NCBI GenBank assembly: GCA_012862575.1
Contig: BLSF01000019.1
Location: 496,001 to 560,000, forward strand
Direction of reading: 5' to 3'
Source of the DNA: Parietichytrium sp. I65-24A
Lineage: Eukaryota; Sar; Bigyra; Thraustochytrida; Thraustochytriidae
DNA length: 64,000 nucleotides
Shown: piece by piece, positions 10,888 through 20,805 of the stretch
Layout of the letters: each line of letters starts with the position of its first letter
Numbering within the stretch: position 1 is the first letter of the stretch
The notes under the pieces: model-generated
What the model was told of the DNA's origin: nothing
The model's database searches: none
What the model saw: the letters and a program-made list of their open reading frames with translations, nothing else
Translations under genes and position numbers: made by a program

Positions 10888-11766
10888 ATGGAGCACGCAG
10901 CGTCGCTGCCGTGGAGCCCTGAGCTGAATGCCGAGCTCGTTCGCTTGGTGGAAGCATGCGAGTTCGACTTTGAGCAGGCAGCCCGGGGACTGCGCAAGTC
11001 GATTCGCATGGAGAATATTGCTGTGAAGACGTCCACAAGACACCGCGCCGAGGAGTTCTCCGCGGACGTGTGCAGACTGCAATTCTCGAGACTGGACGAC
11101 GGCCTCGGCGACGACGTAGAGGCCGAAGCGGATGGCGGCTTGGAGCTTCAGGACGCAGTCGATGATCACGGGCCGGCAGTGGACGAAGAGGTTGAGTACG
11201 AGCAGAAGGAGCGGAAAGGTGAAGAAGAGGTGGGTGGCGACGGGGAGAGCGAGGAGAAGCAAAGTGCTTCAGGGTCCGGCGCGATGGAGCCAGGCGTGGT
11301 TCTGGAACTTGACCACAAGGCTCAAAACGCAATGTCTGCAATCGATCTTGACGAGCTCTTGAAAGGATGCAACCAGGAGATAGACCCCGATTCTGAACTA
11401 GGAGAAGTATTGCGCATATTGGAGACTGGCCAGCATTCGAAAGATCGGTCCAAGATCCGCGAGAAAGCATTCAAGGTATTCTCAAGCGAAGTGTCGAAAA
11501 TTGAACCTGTTGCTCTGTCCAAGGCGCGAGAAGTACCAAGCCAACCAGGGAAGGCTCGCGAGAGCAAGGGTAAGCAAGCCAATGAGAAACTTAGTGCACC
11601 AGTGCGACCCCAGGGGAAAACGCCAGAGCGACAGTTTGAGTTTGGAAAAAGCAAAGGAACCCGTGAAGAAGTATTTTCGCACGTCGATTACGAGGATGGC
11701 GATTCAGAGGAGGAGGCAGATGAGTGGCGCGCCTCCCGCCGCGCGATGAAAACCAACCTATCGTGA
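10888..11766 (+). CDS. Acidic protein with a degenerate SANT/Myb-like N-terminus
   Basis: This is 292 residues from the first ATG. Residues 8-65 (PWSPELNAELVRLVEAC, then FEQAARGLRK and CRLQFSRL) follow the spacing of a Myb/SANT helix bundle: a Trp, an acidic helix, A-x-x-L, then a C-R-x-x-F helix. The remaining sequence is strongly charged and probably disordered, ending in an acidic patch and a basic tail. A DNA- or histone-binding role is only a suggestion. The gene is convergent with Ku70, 185 bases away. Confidence 0.6.
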   Translation: MEHAASLPWSPELNAELVRLVEACEFDFEQAARGLRKSIRMENIAVKTSTRHRAEEFSADVCRLQFSRLDDGLGDDVEAEADGGLELQDAVDDHGPAVDEEVEYEQKERKGEEEVGGDGESEEKQSASGSGAMEPGVVLELDHKAQNAMSAIDLDELLKGCNQEIDPDSELGEVLRILETGQHSKDRSKIREKAFKVFSSEVSKIEPVALSKAREVPSQPGKARESKGKQANEKLSAPVRPQGKTPERQFEFGKSKGTREEVFSHVDYEDGDSEEEADEWRASRRAMKTNLS

Positions 11767-11951
11767 TGGTCACATTCGAGTTCAGCGGCCCCATTGAGCG
11801 TTTGCTATACTACGCAGTGACAAACCTGGGCATTTGTAATTATTCAGGAACTATTTTTCGTTGGAATTGAATGATTGTCACGCCGTGTCATATTACTTAC
11901 TTAGCTAATCTATAAAATAAAAACACAAATCAGTGGCAAGCGAACCACTGT

Positions 11952-13985
11952 TCAAGCAATTTCCTCAATCATGGCGATGAGATCTGCTTTCTTTTTGCCC
12001 GAGGAAGGTAAATCATTCTCTTTACAAATTGTCTTGAGCTCGTCAACTTTGAGAGCACCGAGCTGCCCGCTCTTTGCCAGATCCCTCCACTCCGAAGCAG
12101 AAGGTTTTTCGGTCTTCACCCTCTTGGAAGTCCCAGCCGCGCTAGGCGCCTTGCGCTTTGGTTTGGGCTGCAAGAGGCTGAGATCGTCATGCCCACCCCA
12201 TGCCTCCTTGAACGCGCTGATTGCGTTAATCTGCTTGGGTCCGAGCTCCTGCGGCAAGGTCTCGTCGTCGACCAAAGGGTCCCACTCCATCACGGCGTCG
12301 CTGTGCCCGGCTCCGCGCAGAGCAACACTTTCCAGGGCTGCGTAGTGCTTTTGCAAGTTGGGATTTTGCAACGGGAAGAATCTTCCGGTCGTGTCCTTAG
12401 GCTCGAGTGTCATCTGATTAATGATTTTTTTCGCAAGCTGTATCTGCTCAGGCTTTGCTTTGCAGGGATCCTCCTCAACGTCGGCGTCGTCATCTTCCCC
12501 GTCGCCGGACAAATCAATCTGCGGGCCAAGCTTTGGTCTCCTAATATCGTTCGCCCACGGTAGAACAATCACGTCAAAGCCTTGGTAATCCATAACCGTG
12601 CCGTCTGATGCCAATCGCTCTTCGCGAGGCATCAGGCACATAAATTTGCACGAATCATTGGTCCGCAATGTCCCAATAGCGTACATGACCCATTCGTTCT
12701 CGACCATGACTTTCAGAAGAGCGTTGAACGCTTTTGTACTGCCTTCCAGCTTGGTCTCGCTGGGCACCACAAAGTAGGGCGACCGGACATTGTGCCAAGG
12801 CTTGTAGGTGCTCTTGTGCTTGAAACCAAGCACTACGATAGTGGCTGGCGGAGTCACGGACTTCAAGGCTCGCATTTCGTCTCGTCGCACAAAGACTCTC
12901 GTGTAAGCCCCGAACTGAATGTAGGTTTCAATCTGATCAGGAGTTAGTTTGGTCATGGTGGACTCGCAGTTGTACTCCGTGTTGACTCGGATGACTGACT
13001 GGGTTTGGCCGTCTAACTTTTGCGCAACTGGAAGTTTCGCTTCCATTAAGAGTGGAAACAAATCGAGGCCGATTGCAAGCCCATTTCCCATGTCAAGAGT
13101 GATTGGCGCCAACTTCCTCTTCGGAAAATCTTTTTGACGTACAAAATCTACAAGGTCCTCGTGCTCCAAACCGTTGGACCAGTATATCGAGCACGACAGC
13201 TGTTCATAATCATCATCTTCGTTCTCCTCGTCGGCTACCGTCCCCTTGTTCTTGTTTCCGGCGGCGATGACCTCGTTGTAAAACTTTTTCTGGTCGAAGT
13301 TGCCTTCATCGACCATCGGCCAAATGTCAATGGTTTGGTTCGCCAAGAACAAATCTTCAAAGCGTTTGACCAGCTTGGTCTTTAGCGCATCCTCGCCGCG
13401 GTGGGGCGAGTCGTCGTTCGTAAAGAGCCAAATCTTCTGCTCGTCGTGAGGCTTGAGTTTCGCACCGGAAAAACAAAAGTTGCAGAGCCACAATGCTCTG
13501 TCCAGAGGGCTGTCGCCGCTCTGCGGTGCAGCACTGCCACCAAACTGGCGAACCATGGCACTAGGGTCTTTGGAAATGGACTTGACATCGTAGATTCTCT
13601 CCACGTCGATACCGCCAAAGCTGTGATACTCCACAACATTCTCGAACCCATTCTCATTCTTTTTCTGCTTGGTGCCGTAGAGAATAAGCCCTACAATGTT
13701 TGTCGAGCCAGAGTCCGTAATAACTCGCTTCCTCAACGCCAGGAAAACCACGTCCATTGCCCGCTGCAGCGCACATGAATCGAACACCGATTTCGTCGCA
13801 GTTCCGTTCTCATCCTCTCCGTCCTCATCCTCCTCCAGCCGCTGGTCCATCTTGAGCATCGATTCTCCGCAGTCCACCACAAATATGAGCCCCTTCTTCC
13901 CCTGCCTCAGCTCCGCCTCGCCGCTCTCTTCGCGCTGCCCATCATCGTCGTAGTCCCCGAACAAGTCATCGTCCAGCTCACCCAT
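11952..13985 (-). CDS. XRCC6: Ku70 (XRCC6) DNA end-binding protein
   Basis: This is a 677-residue protein, close to the usual Ku70 size. The N-terminal von Willebrand A-like domain starts at GLIFVVDCGESML (residues 32-44) and includes WLFTNDDSPHRGEDALK. The central Ku beta-barrel covers roughly residues 250-480. A SAP domain occupies the last 45 residues (GALKVDELKTICKENDLP). The SAP domain distinguishes Ku70 from Ku80. Ku70/Ku80 rings load on DNA ends and recruit the non-homologous end-joining machinery; Ku80 is not in this window. The ATG at 13985 is the natural start, with an acidic leader before the vWA domain. Confidence 0.95.
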   Translation of the reverse strand: MGELDDDLFGDYDDDGQREESGEAELRQGKKGLIFVVDCGESMLKMDQRLEEDEDGEDENGTATKSVFDSCALQRAMDVVFLALRKRVITDSGSTNIVGLILYGTKQKKNENGFENVVEYHSFGGIDVERIYDVKSISKDPSAMVRQFGGSAAPQSGDSPLDRALWLCNFCFSGAKLKPHDEQKIWLFTNDDSPHRGEDALKTKLVKRFEDLFLANQTIDIWPMVDEGNFDQKKFYNEVIAAGNKNKGTVADEENEDDDYEQLSCSIYWSNGLEHEDLVDFVRQKDFPKRKLAPITLDMGNGLAIGLDLFPLLMEAKLPVAQKLDGQTQSVIRVNTEYNCESTMTKLTPDQIETYIQFGAYTRVFVRRDEMRALKSVTPPATIVVLGFKHKSTYKPWHNVRSPYFVVPSETKLEGSTKAFNALLKVMVENEWVMYAIGTLRTNDSCKFMCLMPREERLASDGTVMDYQGFDVIVLPWANDIRRPKLGPQIDLSGDGEDDDADVEEDPCKAKPEQIQLAKKIINQMTLEPKDTTGRFFPLQNPNLQKHYAALESVALRGAGHSDAVMEWDPLVDDETLPQELGPKQINAISAFKEAWGGHDDLSLLQPKPKRKAPSAAGTSKRVKTEKPSASEWRDLAKSGQLGALKVDELKTICKENDLPSSGKKKADLIAMIEEIA

Positions 13986-14618
13986 CTCGCCTCGCAGCTC
14001 TTTCCAACCAGAGCTATTTCGCCTTTACGCATGCAACAATCCACTTTGCTCGCAATACTCTCCTCTCTCCTCGTGCTGTTGTGCTGTTGTGCCGGTGCTT
14101 GCTGCTTCACGTTGCCCGCGTCACAACTTTGACCTCTTTTCATCTTCAGTAGGACCTGTCTCGCGAGATACACCGGTGCACCTAGTCGTGGCTACGCTCT
14201 CGCGCTACGAGCCTGCGGTTCTTGTCGGGATGGTATGGATGGGTTGCCAGATGTGCTACTCGAGAGTCGAAAATGGGCGGAGTAGCACGGGGATAAAGTA
14301 AACGGTAGGAGTCATGATGAGCTGCTTGGATTGGGTGACTTTTGGGTTGCCGTGGTGGCCTGCCTTAACGTTGGGTAGTAGTTACTATATTGGAGCTACG
14401 AAGATAATTAACGTTGGTACTGATGATGGATGATGATGGAAAGATAGGCTTTGATTCTCGAAATCGAGAGATCTGACTTGTGAAAAGACACCGCGAAAGA
14501 TGTATGATTTGGTGCTTATTAAAAAAAGAAAAAAAATAACAGCGTGAAATTTCGTAGTGTACCAGAAAAGCAGGGTCCAGAAGAAACGAGGCTCTGTGCG
14601 AAAAAGCAGCCTGGAAGG
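13986..14618. other. Intergenic region between Ku70 and the RlmN-like gene
   Basis: The right side of 633 bases is the 3' UTR of the minus-strand RlmN gene (including an A-rich tract at 14521-14536) and the left side the promoter of Ku70. A GATGATGG repeat occurs near 14420-14440. No coding frame is supported. Confidence 0.6.
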
Positions 14619-16061
14619 TTACTGAGCAGATCGACGCTTGAGGAAGAGCCCGAGACCTGCCAATGCCACGGCGCCAATGGCGATGGCGCCCGGAATAAGG
14701 TAAGGAGAAGTTGCAGTGGAAGTGGGGGCCGGCCTGCGCTTGCTCGAATTGAGACCGATGGTGTGCCGCTTCTTCTTGATGTTTGCTCCGGCTTGGTCGT
14801 AGAGCTGGTTGTCCTTCCTGTTTCTGTACAAGTCCTCGATATCAACATCCTTCCCTTTTGCTTGGTCCGAAATGCACGCAAGCTGGCCACACGCTCCGTT
14901 CACGTCCTGGCCCATCTCGGTGCGCACAGTGCAAAAGATTCCATGCTTGGTCTGAATAATGTTCTTAAACGTCTCCACTGCCTCGTCTGTCGGCGGGACA
15001 AAGGTCTTGGCGAGACCTTCAGGGTTGAAAATTGGGTTGTAGGGAATCAAGTTAACCTTCACCTCGGTTTTGAATGGCAAGAGAAGCTGCGCGAGCTCCT
15101 CTGCGATTTCAGGCATGTCGTTCTCTCCCGAGAGCAGAATATATTCAATCATGACAAAAGAATCCTTACCAGTCGCGTTTTTACGTGTGTCCAAGTAGTG
15201 CCTCAGCGCGTTCATGAGCTTTGGGATTGGATAAGCACCTGCGGTAGGTATGATCTTTTGCCGAAGTGCCTGGTTCGGAGCGTGGAGGGACAATGCGAGA
15301 CTGATTCCGGGAACATCATCATATAGCGTCATCATCCGATTGACAACGCCGACGGTACTGACCGTGACCTTTCCAGGCGAAAGCGAAAAGCGGGCAGTGT
15401 CCACCATGCCACGGCAAGCTGCTACCAAGCTTTTGTAGTTGTTGAGAGGCTCCCCCATACCCATAAACACAATGTTGGACACGTCCCTTGGCTCCGCCGA
15501 CGTCTTCAAAAAGCGGTTCGCGTGCAAGAGCTGCTCCAAAATTTCTCCCGCAGTGAGATTTGCACGTTGACCTAGCGTCCCGGTTGCGCAAAACGTGCAA
15601 CCCATCTTGCATCCTACTTGACTCGAAACGCAGAGCGTTGTGCGCTTGTTGTGGCGTAGAATAACAGCCTCCACCTGGTTACCGCTCACCAATTCGATGA
15701 GCATCTTGGTTGTCACATAGTCATTGGATTCGGATATGTGCACAACTTTAGAGCTGACCATCTTCCAATCGTTCAGCACCTCATACACAGGTTTCGGGAG
15801 CCCGGGCATCATGCTGACGTGGAACTCGTTGTCAATATCTCCAAGTGTGTCAGGATTCTTCGCTACAAAGTCCACCGGACCGTCCTTAAACCTCTGGTGC
15901 AGCTTCCTCTGAACTTTCATCTTCTCGTGCAAGAACGCCTGATGAATCAACCTCTTCGCATGTCGCTCCGCCTTGTCTGCATCTACTTTCCCTGTCTCCA
16001 CTATCGCGTCCACCACCGCCTGCTCGTCCAGCAGCGTCTTGGGTTTGTCGGCCTTGCCCAT
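14619..16061 (-). CDS. RlmN/Cfr-family radical SAM methyltransferase with C-terminal membrane anchor
   Basis: This is 480 residues from the first in-frame ATG. The radical SAM cluster C-x3-C-x2-C is seen as GCKMGCTFCATG, with the partner methyl-carrying cysteine in the late motif MGQDVNGACGQLA. MGMGEPL is also conserved. RlmN makes 2-methyladenosine in 23S rRNA and some tRNAs; eukaryotic copies usually serve plastids or mitochondria. Unusually, the last 28 residues form a hydrophobic helix (IPGAIAIGAVALAGLGLFL) followed by KRRSAQ, a layout of tail-anchored proteins. The N-terminus shows no obvious targeting peptide. The catalytic residues look intact. Confidence 0.92.
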   Translation of the reverse strand: MGKADKPKTLLDEQAVVDAIVETGKVDADKAERHAKRLIHQAFLHEKMKVQRKLHQRFKDGPVDFVAKNPDTLGDIDNEFHVSMMPGLPKPVYEVLNDWKMVSSKVVHISESNDYVTTKMLIELVSGNQVEAVILRHNKRTTLCVSSQVGCKMGCTFCATGTLGQRANLTAGEILEQLLHANRFLKTSAEPRDVSNIVFMGMGEPLNNYKSLVAACRGMVDTARFSLSPGKVTVSTVGVVNRMMTLYDDVPGISLALSLHAPNQALRQKIIPTAGAYPIPKLMNALRHYLDTRKNATGKDSFVMIEYILLSGENDMPEIAEELAQLLLPFKTEVKVNLIPYNPIFNPEGLAKTFVPPTDEAVETFKNIIQTKHGIFCTVRTEMGQDVNGACGQLACISDQAKGKDVDIEDLYRNRKDNQLYDQAGANIKKKRHTIGLNSSKRRPAPTSTATSPYLIPGAIAIGAVALAGLGLFLKRRSAQ

Positions 16062-17435
16062 TTCTCCGTGCTCCGTGCGACTAACGCGCCGTATATCCGT
16101 ATATCCTTTGTACCTGCTCAGCTTTCCCGACTCTCCCAACTCTTCCAACTCTTTCGCCTTCTTGTCTTCTTCGTATTCTTCTTCTTCTTCTTCTTCGTCT
16201 TGTTGTTGTTGTTGTTGTTGTCGCTGTGCATGCCACTCATTCCTGTTGTCCTAGCCGGCGCTACTCTTCTTCTAACGTTCCAGCGACTAGCAAGTAGTGT
16301 GTAGTGCAATAGTGGTTTCATGTTTTCCTTCCAAGGTTTTGGTACGTTTGTTTTGTTGTTTCTTCCAATTTTAATTTGATGAACGTGTGAAGAAAGGATA
16401 TGAATAGCTTCTGTTTTGCTTGTTAGACGAAAAGAGGCAAAAAAGTTGGAAAGGAATTTTGTTTTACTGCTTTAAAAAAAAATAAAGAATTTCATTTTGG
16501 AAGAATAAGTTCGGCACTTTCTACGTGTGATTCTATCGGCACTAGTAGTACCTGGGTACCGATGTCTTGTCCAACTCCACTTCCCTCCCTGCACGCCCTT
16601 TGCATCCCTTTGCGCTCTGCGATCTTCTCTCCTTCGTTCACTCTTTACGAGTCAACAACAACTCCACAAAACAATCAACCCATCATAACCCATCAATCAA
16701 TCATTCGATGAATCGATCAGTTTTAAGAATCAACCAGATTCACAGTCAATCCATCAATCGGACGAAATGCTCTCTCTCCAGTCTCACGATGACACTCAGG
16801 ACTCGCCCTTCGCAGTTATCGCATGTGTAAGTTATCACAGTCGTCGCAGTCATAGGCTTCGCCGTACCGGTACTGACTGTGAGTACTTGTACACGCAGCA
16901 CTGCGAGTACTGGTTGTAGACACTACGCTCTGGTATCTGGTACTCAAGCGCAGGCCTACGGCAGTAAATGACTATGGCACTTTCGCAGGCAGGTCGGAGC
17001 TCTCTCTCTTGGTCAACGTTTTTTTGTTCTCGCTCTCTCTCTCGTTCTCATTCTCATTCACGTGCGTGCGGAGGTGCTACTAACTCACTCAGAGTCAAAA
17101 CGGATCGCTTGCTCCCTTCGGCGCTCGGCAAATCCGGTGCTAAACATCCCATCACGACGGCACCGCTGATACTTCTGTCGCGCTTTCGGACGAGCCCGTG
17201 CTGAATAGGTTTCCAGGTCGCCGGCGCAGGAGACGGCAGATAGGCTGTTGGAGGGAAGAAAGCCGCGAAAGTCAAGTCCTGTAACGTGGGGAGGTGTGTT
17301 TGATCGAAAGCTTCCTGTTGTTGTTGTTTTATTTTGGGTAGAAACGCGAGCCGGTTTTGTCCCGAGGGTGTTGTCTATCGCCTGGTTTGTACGTAGCTCA
17401 CAGACGCAGGGCAGGTGGACTACCTGCGGCCAGAG
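16062..17435. promoter_or_regulatory. Divergent intergenic region between RlmN-like and unknown gene
   Basis: About 1.4 kb separates two genes transcribed away from each other, so both promoters should lie here. It contains triplet repeats beside the RlmN start, an A8 run near 16473 and CTCTCT-rich tracts near 17000-17060. No coding frame is supported. Confidence 0.5.
16180..16226. repeat. Triplet repeats (TTC)n then (TTG)n
   Basis: TTC repeats pass directly into TTG repeats. On the transcribed strand these read CAA and GAA repeats in the 5' leader of the RlmN-like gene, about 120-165 bases upstream of its ATG. Confidence 0.85.
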
Positions 17436-18860
17436 ATGAAGGCCTTGCGATTAAGGCTGGGATCCCTTGGGTTTGGTGCCGCAGAAGCAGAAAATGCTGT
17501 CACCGCTCCTGCTGAAAGTGCTTCCAATGCAACTGTAGATGGTAGACCGGCCGGCGAACAGCCGCAGTCGTTGGGCGGCACCGTCGTTGTAAATAACGAT
17601 CCTCTCAGCGCGTCACAATACCTCCCTAGCTTTGACCAAGATGAAGACAGTGGGCCCGACGAGGAAGAGGACGAGAGCGATGTCATGTGGCAGATATCTC
17701 CGGTTGCCGCGCAATCCTTTAAAAGCCAAAGGTCGTTCGAGCCAGTTGATATAGAGCAAGTCCGGGCGCTTCAGTCGTTCGAGTCAAGTGACACAGGCAT
17801 TTCTACTTCTCCGCCGGATGCGAGTCAACGGTCAGAAGACTGCACGATCTCTAGCCCAATCAGGGAGAACGAAGCACAGAGGGCTGAATCGCCACCTGGC
17901 GAGGAAGCTGCCGACCCAGTCGTTTCAGAAGACACCCCGCCTTTGCCTCCGTTACCTTTGGTTGTGCAATTGCCGCCAGAGATGTGGAATGAGGCTGTTA
18001 AAGGCGCGTCAAGATGCTGGCGCTACCTGGTGGACTCTCCGAAGGCCGAGGGATCGGTGGTGTTTCAAGAGGTGGCTGTCTTGCTAGGCTGCGTTCCACT
18101 GGGTCCACGTACCGATCCAGACGTGGTGTTTTCGCAATTGATGAAAGATATAAAACGCGAGACAGTCCAAGTCAACGGTCAGGTCTTTGTGGGTGGTTCG
18201 TCGTTTGATGAGCTCTTCAATTCTTTGGAGCGTATTGTTTTGAGCCACAACCAGTCTTTAAGCGGAACGCCCCTGGAGCATAAAGTGCAGAGGATTTTAC
18301 GCGGCTGCTCGCGCACCGTCTCAGGCTATGACGCATATGACATAGTGTCAGCTTTGATGGTGGAGGCAACTGAGCCAAAGGCTCTTGTGACGCCTGCAAT
18401 GATGGACAATAGCCCCATCAAAATCGAGTACAAGGAGGGCTCAAACATGGTAACGTTGTCCTCGATCAACGTATTTAAGGTTAGCAAAGAGCTTGAAGAC
18501 GGTTCGCTAGCGACGGTGGTTGTTTTAAAGACGGAAGTGACGGAGCAGATTGAGTTGGATATGTGGACTACAGTTAGATGGATCAGCGTCAAGCCGCTCG
18601 ACAAGGCGGAGGAGTGCGTTAATCCTTTATTCATATTTCGGGATCGGACTCTCGCTTCTTTACTCGAACAAACCAAAGGCAAAGGAGACCACGCAGACGC
18701 CACGGAATATAACAAGGAGCTTTTCGAGCTGGTCTCCAAAACAAAGGCCTCGCTGAATCAAGCTATTGAGCAGACGATCAAAAACATCAAAAGTTTGGCC
18801 GAAACAGAATATCACCGAGGTTACCAAGATTCCGTGTCCAAAAGGCAAGAGGGCTGCTGA
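17436..18860 (+). CDS. Protein of unknown function
   Basis: This is 474 residues from the first ATG after an in-frame stop. Residues 1-170 are low-complexity, Ser/Glu/Pro-rich and contain an acidic patch (DEEEDESD). From about residue 175 (LPPLPLVVQLPPEMW) to the end the sequence has the mix of hydrophobic and charged residues of a folded domain, finishing in a probable helix rich in Lys/Glu. I do not recognise the family. Codon use matches neighbouring genes. It is convergent with the next gene. Confidence 0.7.
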   Translation: MKALRLRLGSLGFGAAEAENAVTAPAESASNATVDGRPAGEQPQSLGGTVVVNNDPLSASQYLPSFDQDEDSGPDEEEDESDVMWQISPVAAQSFKSQRSFEPVDIEQVRALQSFESSDTGISTSPPDASQRSEDCTISSPIRENEAQRAESPPGEEAADPVVSEDTPPLPPLPLVVQLPPEMWNEAVKGASRCWRYLVDSPKAEGSVVFQEVAVLLGCVPLGPRTDPDVVFSQLMKDIKRETVQVNGQVFVGGSSFDELFNSLERIVLSHNQSLSGTPLEHKVQRILRGCSRTVSGYDAYDIVSALMVEATEPKALVTPAMMDNSPIKIEYKEGSNMVTLSSINVFKVSKELEDGSLATVVVLKTEVTEQIELDMWTTVRWISVKPLDKAEECVNPLFIFRDRTLASLLEQTKGKGDHADATEYNKELFELVSKTKASLNQAIEQTIKNIKSLAETEYHRGYQDSVSKRQEGC

Positions 18861-19447
18861 AATCGCCTGAAGCCACGGTGTGGGAGGCTTGTCTGACTGT
18901 ACCTCACAACCTCAAAAAGGCAATAGACTTGTAGTATACTTTGGACGGCTTCGCTGCCGTCATGCTCGACAATCGTAAGTGTCGAAACTTGTGATTACAG
19001 ACGCGCGAAACATCCCATGCTATTGATATATAAAAAAGACTGGAATGGTGGAAGTTTATGGCGCCACGCAGCTCTCATGGACGCTGGACATTTGGCTTTT
19101 CTTCGCTTCTCAACGGTGAATGGTCAAAGATCTTCTTTTCGTCTCTAGCGTTAACGGCGCAAAAATTTGTATAAAAAGAAAGTTTAACTTGTGGTTTGTA
19201 TTTCATACTTTTCGCGACAAGAACAAAAAGACAAAACGAGAGGAGGAAGAAGTAGTAGAACTTTTTTACTCGCCGATTTCTGGCGGCTTTCTCCTCTTGC
19301 TCGCAGCTATTGAGAGTGAACTCCCCATGCGCTGCTGAGCTGATTCTTGTCATTCTTACAAGCCGCGCTACAGTTGCCAATTACCCAAGGCAAACGAAAC
19401 GAAAAAAAAATCGAGGTACAACAAAACTGGAGAGGCCAAGTGCCGGG
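18861..19447. other. Convergent intergenic region
   Basis: Between two convergent genes, so mainly two 3' UTRs. An A/T-rich TATATAAAAAA lies at about 19026-19037 and a run of nine A near 19402. Short frames have no motifs. Confidence 0.6.
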
Positions 19448-20128
19448 CTAGTTGAGAACAAGCTGATTGTCCAACTCTTTGTCTAGGTCTGCGCTTCCAA
19501 AGCTTGACATCTTGCCAATCTTGGATCGCTTGCGAAAACTAATGTTCTTCACCAGTTTCTTCAAAGACAGTTGCCGCTTGCCTAGCGCCCACCTCTTGCT
19601 GTTGCTCCGAAACGAGGAGGCCTCGCTTCTCTCGCTGGTTGTAGCCGAAATTTCCGACCTGCTCTCCGGCTCGTCTTCGTAATTTACAGGTGCAGACTTG
19701 ACTGCCTTGGGCTGCTCCTCTGCGGCGACCTCCTCCTCCTCCTCAGCGAGCACAGGCAACTCCACGACTGGGTGAGAGAGCTTCTCCGTAGGCGGGGAGG
19801 CGCAGAATCCATTTACACTTGCAGCTTGCTCCATCTGCGGAGCCACATCGACAAGGTTCTCCACTTGAGCCTCAACCACGGGGAGACCCTCATTTGTCTG
19901 CGCTTGTTCCAAGACGGGCTCCTCCTGTTCAGCTTGGCTCTCCATTTGGCCCTCCATCTGGCTCTCCATTTGGCTCTCCATTTGGCTCTCCTGGCGAGTC
20001 TCTCCTACAGCATTTTCGGCGTTCACGTCAGCTTCGGACGGTCTAAAAGCCGGGAATTTCTGCAGCACCAGAGGGTTTACGTCCTGGCCGTCATCCGCGC
20101 ACCTGCACTTTTGCAACGACGAGCCCAT
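19448..20128 (-). CDS. Acidic repeat protein with possible lipidated N-terminus
   Basis: This is 226 residues with an ATG at 20128. It starts MGSSLQKCRC. The Gly-2 and Cys-8/Cys-10 suggest acylation (myristoyl/palmitoyl), although residue 6 is Gln rather than the preferred Ser/Thr. Residues 51-70 carry a four-residue SQME repeat encoded by 12-base DNA units. The middle is Glu/Gln-rich and disordered, and the C-terminus (RWALGKRQLSLKKLVKNI, then FRKRSK) is basic. No family is recognised. A membrane-associated adaptor would fit the layout, but this is speculation. Confidence 0.6.
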   Translation of the reverse strand: MGSSLQKCRCADDGQDVNPLVLQKFPAFRPSEADVNAENAVGETRQESQMESQMESQMEGQMESQAEQEEPVLEQAQTNEGLPVVEAQVENLVDVAPQMEQAASVNGFCASPPTEKLSHPVVELPVLAEEEEEVAAEEQPKAVKSAPVNYEDEPESRSEISATTSERSEASSFRSNSKRWALGKRQLSLKKLVKNISFRKRSKIGKMSSFGSADLDKELDNQLVLN

Positions 20129-20805
20129 TCCAGTCTATCTCCGCCTGCACCGATTGAGCGCACCTACGTCGTATGCAAAGGGTACTCGCCGAGTACTCAG
20201 TACTGACGAAAACTTTCCTTCTTACGTCCCAAAAAAGGGCTCTCGACACTCTCGACACTCTCGACTGAAAGCAATGACTGAATGAATATGTCCATTGAAT
20301 GAGTGGATCGAAGTGTGGGTTTCCACATAAAATAAGGGCCGCATAGGAGTACATAGTGTTTCGATAGCAAGGGGAGATGGCTCGTGACTGAGGGCGAGTC
20401 CGTCGGGGGTAGGAGGAGATAGGGAAAATGATAGGAGCAGCGTTTTGGGAAATGAATGACGCTGTCATTTCTCGAGTTTGGATTGAAGAATGAAACGAGA
20501 AAGAAAAGAATGTGGATGGTGGATGAGTGAAGGGAGGGGAAGGGTTGGAAGTCTGCGAATGGAAGTTAATGAATGCTTCACTTTGGCTTGCGGAGTTGCC
20601 AATGGAAAGATGGGATGGAAACGGGAATGCAGTTTAATTAAAAATGACTTGTTTGGTACTCACAGTGTCAGTACAATTAATAGCAGCTGGAATCCGACTG
20701 GCAATGGAATGCACGTGTCCTACTAATATTTTAATTACCGCCTACTATAGTGTCGAGATTCTGTCCCGCCAGTCTTGCAAGGCCTACTCGGCAAGTTTTT
20801 TTGGT
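20129..20805. other. Intergenic region
   Basis: Upstream of the acidic repeat protein and downstream of the LRR gene. It contains a CTCTCGACA triplicate near 20240-20265 and AT-rich patches at 20630-20740. No coding frame is supported. Confidence 0.6.

Noticed and set aside
14544-15326. 260-codon plus-strand frame
   Set aside because: It is antisense to the RlmN-like gene and has no motifs.
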